Source: Chloroflexota bacterium (lineage in GTDB: Bacteria > Chloroflexota > UBA6077 > JACCZL01). Taken from it: 64,000 nt of DNA. A model generated the notes under the pieces. It did no database searches. It worked only from the letters and a program-made list of their open reading frames with translations, and was not told the origin of the DNA. The position numbers were made by a program, and so were the translations under genes. Position 1 is the stretch's first letter, and every line of letters starts with the position of its first letter. Of this stretch, positions 61,489 to 64,000 are shown piece by piece. The stretch is taken from assembly GCA_020845495.1 (NCBI GenBank), contig JADLFM010000202.1:62001-126000 (forward strand), given 5' to 3'.

Positions 61489-62877
61489 GTGTCTCTTCGA
61501 CCGCTTCTGGGCACACCCGACCATTCACCGGGATCCTCCGGACAGTCCACGCTGCACGCCTACTCGGGTCGGCCGCGACGCGGCATCGGACGCCAGCCCG
61601 CGCGACGACGATGGATCGCCACAATCCTTGGCACCCTACTCCTGTTCGCCGGTCTGGCCGGGCTCGTCGTCGCGTTCCGCCAACCGCTCTGGGATCGGCT
61701 CGATCTGGAAACCAGGCATCGCCTGATCGCCGCCGGCTCACACTTGACGGCCCGCCACGTCGAGACTGCCGACGACGTGGCGGTCAGTCCGCGCATCAGG
61801 AATCCCGTCGGGGTAAACGTCTTCCTGGATCAAGAGGTCAGCATCGCCGACCGAGAGCGCAGTCTGGCCATGCTCCGCGCGGCCGGCGTCGGCTGGATTC
61901 GCCAGCAAGTCCCCTGGAAAGACATCGAACGCGACGCTAAGGGCGACGATTGGGACCGCAAGTGGAACAAGGACGCCTGGACGAACTACGACAACGTCGT
62001 CGATCTCGCACAACAGTACGGTATTGACGTGATCGCACGGGTCGATACGTCGCCAGCCTGGGCGCGCCCGAGTCAGGCTGGCGACGCCGACTGGCATCAG
62101 GCGCCGCCCGAGCGCTTCGAGGATTACGGCGACTTCCTCCACACCCTGGCGAGCCGTTACCGGGGGAAGGTTCGAGCCTATCAGGTCTGGAACGAGCCAA
62201 ATCTGGCCATCGAGTGGGGGCAGCAGGCGCCCGACCCAGCCGCGTACGCCCGTCTCTTACGCATCGCCTACGCACGAATCAAGGAAGCCGATCCGGACGC
62301 CATCGTGCTGAGCGCCGCGATGGCCCCGACTCTCGAAGAAAGCGAGCGTGCCCTGAACGAACTGGTCTTCCTCCAGCGGATGTACGATGCCGGTGCACGC
62401 GGTAGTTTCGATGTGCTGGGCGTTCAGGCGTACGGGCTGCGGAGTGGTCCGGATGACCTCCGCGTCGAGGCGGATGACGTCAACTTCTCGCGCACGATGG
62501 TCGTCCGAGAACTGATGGTCCACAACGGTGACGCCGCCCGCCCGGTCTGGGCCACCGAGATGGGCTGGAACGCGCCGCCTTCCGGCTCCACCGAGCCGAT
62601 CCCGTACGGCGCGGTCAGCGAAGCGCTCCAGGCGAAGTACACGGTCCGTGCGTTCGAGCGGGCGCGGCAGGAGTGGCCCTGGATGGGCGTCATGGCCATC
62701 TGGTTCTTCAAGCTCCCTGAGCCGTGGTCAGCCCAGCCCTGGCACTACTTTCAGATGGTCGGCCCGGACTTCACCCCGCACCCGGTCTACCAGGCCATCC
62801 GCGACTACGCCGTGCCCCGTTACGGCAGACCGGACGCGGCCGGCTCTAACACGCCCTCGGCGGCGGCACGCCGGTGA
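61489..62877 (+). CDS. Membrane-anchored clan-A glycoside hydrolase-like protein
   Basis: 462 residues from GTG 61489. A Pro/Arg-rich N-terminus leads to a single membrane helix (IATILGTLLLFAGLAGLVVAF, about 43-63). The exported part is a (beta/alpha)8-barrel in the GH39/GH5 style: VGWIRQQVPWKDIE, YRGKVRAYQVWNEPNLAIEW (Asn-Glu-Pro, Glu as acid/base), VLGVQAYGL, PVWATEMGWNAPP (Glu as nucleophile), and MAIWFFKLPEPW. Both catalytic Glu residues are present. It may trim or remodel the glycan built by the adjacent glycosyltransferases; the exact linkage is unknown. Its stop overlaps the next gene by four bases (GTGA). Confidence 0.85.
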   Translation: MSLRPLLGTPDHSPGSSGQSTLHAYSGRPRRGIGRQPARRRWIATILGTLLLFAGLAGLVVAFRQPLWDRLDLETRHRLIAAGSHLTARHVETADDVAVSPRIRNPVGVNVFLDQEVSIADRERSLAMLRAAGVGWIRQQVPWKDIERDAKGDDWDRKWNKDAWTNYDNVVDLAQQYGIDVIARVDTSPAWARPSQAGDADWHQAPPERFEDYGDFLHTLASRYRGKVRAYQVWNEPNLAIEWGQQAPDPAAYARLLRIAYARIKEADPDAIVLSAAMAPTLEESERALNELVFLQRMYDAGARGSFDVLGVQAYGLRSGPDDLRVEADDVNFSRTMVVRELMVHNGDAARPVWATEMGWNAPPSGSTEPIPYGAVSEALQAKYTVRAFERARQEWPWMGVMAIWFFKLPEPWSAQPWHYFQMVGPDFTPHPVYQAIRDYAVPRYGRPDAAGSNTPSAAARR

Positions 62878-64000
62878 GCGCAGCCTCCGTCCGAGCGCAG
62901 CCACGGGCACAAGTGGAGCCGCCAAGGCCCGGTCCGAACGGCCGCAGGCCATGGGCGAGCGTCAGGCTGGATCGTTGGACGCTCCCGTTCTTGATGGTGC
63001 TCGCGATCGGGTTGGGGCTGCGGGGGTTCCTGCTGACCGGCCAGAGCCTCTGGTACGACGAGGGCGTCAGCGCCTACATGACCCACCGAAGCCTGCCGGA
63101 GATCGTGGAGGCCGCCGCCGCCGACATCCACCCGCCGCTCTATTACTGGCTCCTTTCCCTCTGGGTCGTCCCGTTCGGCAACGGCGAGGCCGCCCTGCGC
63201 GGCTTCTCGGTCCTCTGCGGTACCCTGACGCTCTGGACGGTCTGGCGCCTCGGGCTGCGGCTCGGGGACCGGTCTGACACAACGTGGGCCGGGCCGTGCA
63301 GCGGACTGTTAGCAGCGCTGCTGTTGGCCATCTCACCCCTCGCCGTGCAGTACAGCCAGGAAGTCCGGATGTACGCCCTGGCCGGGCTGCTCTCCGCCGC
63401 TTCTACCTGGGCCGCCATCGCGCTGCTCGCGCGCCGTAGTGCCGGCGAGCGCGATCTGCGCCGCCAGGCGCTCCTGGCCGGCGGCTACGGCCTCGTCGCC
63501 GCGGCGCTGCTCTACACTCACTACTATGGAGCGCTCGTTGTCGTGGCGCAGCAGACGTATGCGGGCGTGACTATCCTGCTCGCGCGGCGCTGGCGAATCG
63601 CCCCAGTCTGGGCACTCGGCAGCGGGCTCGCGGCGCTGCTGTACCTGCCCTGGCTGCCCTACGCACTCCGTCAAACCGGCTACTACCCCGGCCTCGGTAC
63701 GCCTGAACCGGCCTGGGCGTTGGCGCTGGACGCCGTCAACGTTCTCTCGATCGGGGTTGCAACCACGCGCTTCGCCTTCAGGCCGGGTCTGACACCCTTC
63801 CTCGCGCTGGCGGCGGCTGCCCTGCTCCCCATGCCGCGCCGGCCCGTCGTGCCGACGCGGCCACCAGCGGTGCCCTCTGCATCGTACCCACGGCTGCTGC
63901 TGGTGCTCTGGCTCGGGCTGCCACTTCTCGGCATCGTGCTGCTGTCACAGACCCGGCCCCTCTACGAACCGCGCTTCCTGATGCTGATCCTGCCTGCCTG
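62874..64000 (+). CDS. GT39/PMT-type membrane glycosyltransferase, C-terminus cut by window edge
   Basis: 375 full codons visible from GTG 62874; the frame runs past the window end. After a basic N-terminus, the first helix leads to QSLWYDEGVSAYM, whose Asp-Glu is the catalytic/metal loop of GT39-type enzymes. IHPPLYYWLLSLWVVPFG and YSQEVRMYALAGLL are conserved periplasmic-loop motifs. At least eight further membrane helices follow. Such enzymes move sugars from polyprenyl-phosphate carriers to proteins or glycans outside the membrane. Coupled to the preceding glycosidase by the GTGA overlap. Substrate unknown. Confidence 0.88.
   Translation, partial: MSAASVRAQPRAQVEPPRPGPNGRRPWASVRLDRWTLPFLMVLAIGLGLRGFLLTGQSLWYDEGVSAYMTHRSLPEIVEAAAADIHPPLYYWLLSLWVVPFGNGEAALRGFSVLCGTLTLWTVWRLGLRLGDRSDTTWAGPCSGLLAALLLAISPLAVQYSQEVRMYALAGLLSAASTWAAIALLARRSAGERDLRRQALLAGGYGLVAAALLYTHYYGALVVVAQQTYAGVTILLARRWRIAPVWALGSGLAALLYLPWLPYALRQTGYYPGLGTPEPAWALALDAVNVLSIGVATTRFAFRPGLTPFLALAAAALLPMPRRPVVPTRPPAVPSASYPRLLLVLWLGLPLLGIVLLSQTRPLYEPRFLMLILPA

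Overview
The window is strongly GC-rich, gene-dense bacterial chromosome. Its style points to a soil or environmental Chloroflexota, perhaps Thermomicrobia-like. The grounds are many twin-arginine lipoprotein solute-binding proteins with long Ala/Pro/Thr linkers, ABC permeases with no ATPase beside them, GTG starts with strong GGAGG sites, a Ser/Thr kinase with an extracellular tail, and clan-A glycosidase and GT39 genes. The lineage is an inference, because no rRNA or marker gene is present. I saw no tRNA, rRNA, CRISPR array, transposase or phage gene.

Layout. 1-6.4 kb: a truncated GlpD, thymidylate kinase, and a translationally coupled glycolate/glyoxylate set (GlcD, GlcF, serine-glyoxylate-type aminotransferase). 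6.6-12.8 kb: a fused two-domain sugar-type permease with two paralogous solute-binding proteins. 13.4-19.5 kb: a 2-hydroxyacid dehydrogenase, a DppBC/solute-binding-protein importer and a UroD-fold methyltransferase-like protein. 19.6-24.7 kb: a flavin electron-transfer cassette (RnfD-like, ApbE, FMN-binding protein) divergent from a two-component system. 24.7-34.2 kb: an M20 peptidase, three tandem 2-hydroxyacid dehydrogenases (two of them mosaic), a SprT-like protein, a PAS/pseudokinase/LuxR regulator, a fifth dehydrogenase and a receiver-only regulator. 34.8-42.5 kb: a FecR/YfaP-like secreted protein, endonuclease V, an orphan peptide-type binding protein, an MFS carrier and an MBL-fold enzyme. 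42.7-44.9 kb: a protoglobin-MoaD-like fusion and selD. 45.3-52.6 kb: a Ser/Thr kinase, a secreted PPC/LamG-like protein, an FAD oxidoreductase, LysR and Gfo/Idh/MocA. 53.1-58.2 kb: a complete SBP-permease-permease sugar operon facing a long class II aldolase. 58.3-64 kb: a DUF2203 protein and a glycosyltransferase/glycosidase surface-polysaccharide group running off the window.

How the genes work together. Much of the window is uptake (four transport loci, five binding proteins) and oxidation of small hydroxy acids and sugars (GlcDF, GlpD, five D-2-hydroxyacid dehydrogenases, Gfo/Idh/MocA, aldolase). Every SBP-permease junction carries a strong stem-loop, consistent with differential expression within the operon. 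Strongest observations: SelD extends upstream through an in-frame TGA that sits exactly at the catalytic Cys/Sec position and is followed by a SECIS-like hairpin; a heme protoglobin is fused to a MoaD-like domain that lacks the terminal di-glycine; a sensor kinase has lost its phospho-accepting His and ATP-site residues and carries a LuxR DNA-binding domain; and two neighbouring dehydrogenases share a near-identical NAD-domain block, which looks like gene conversion.
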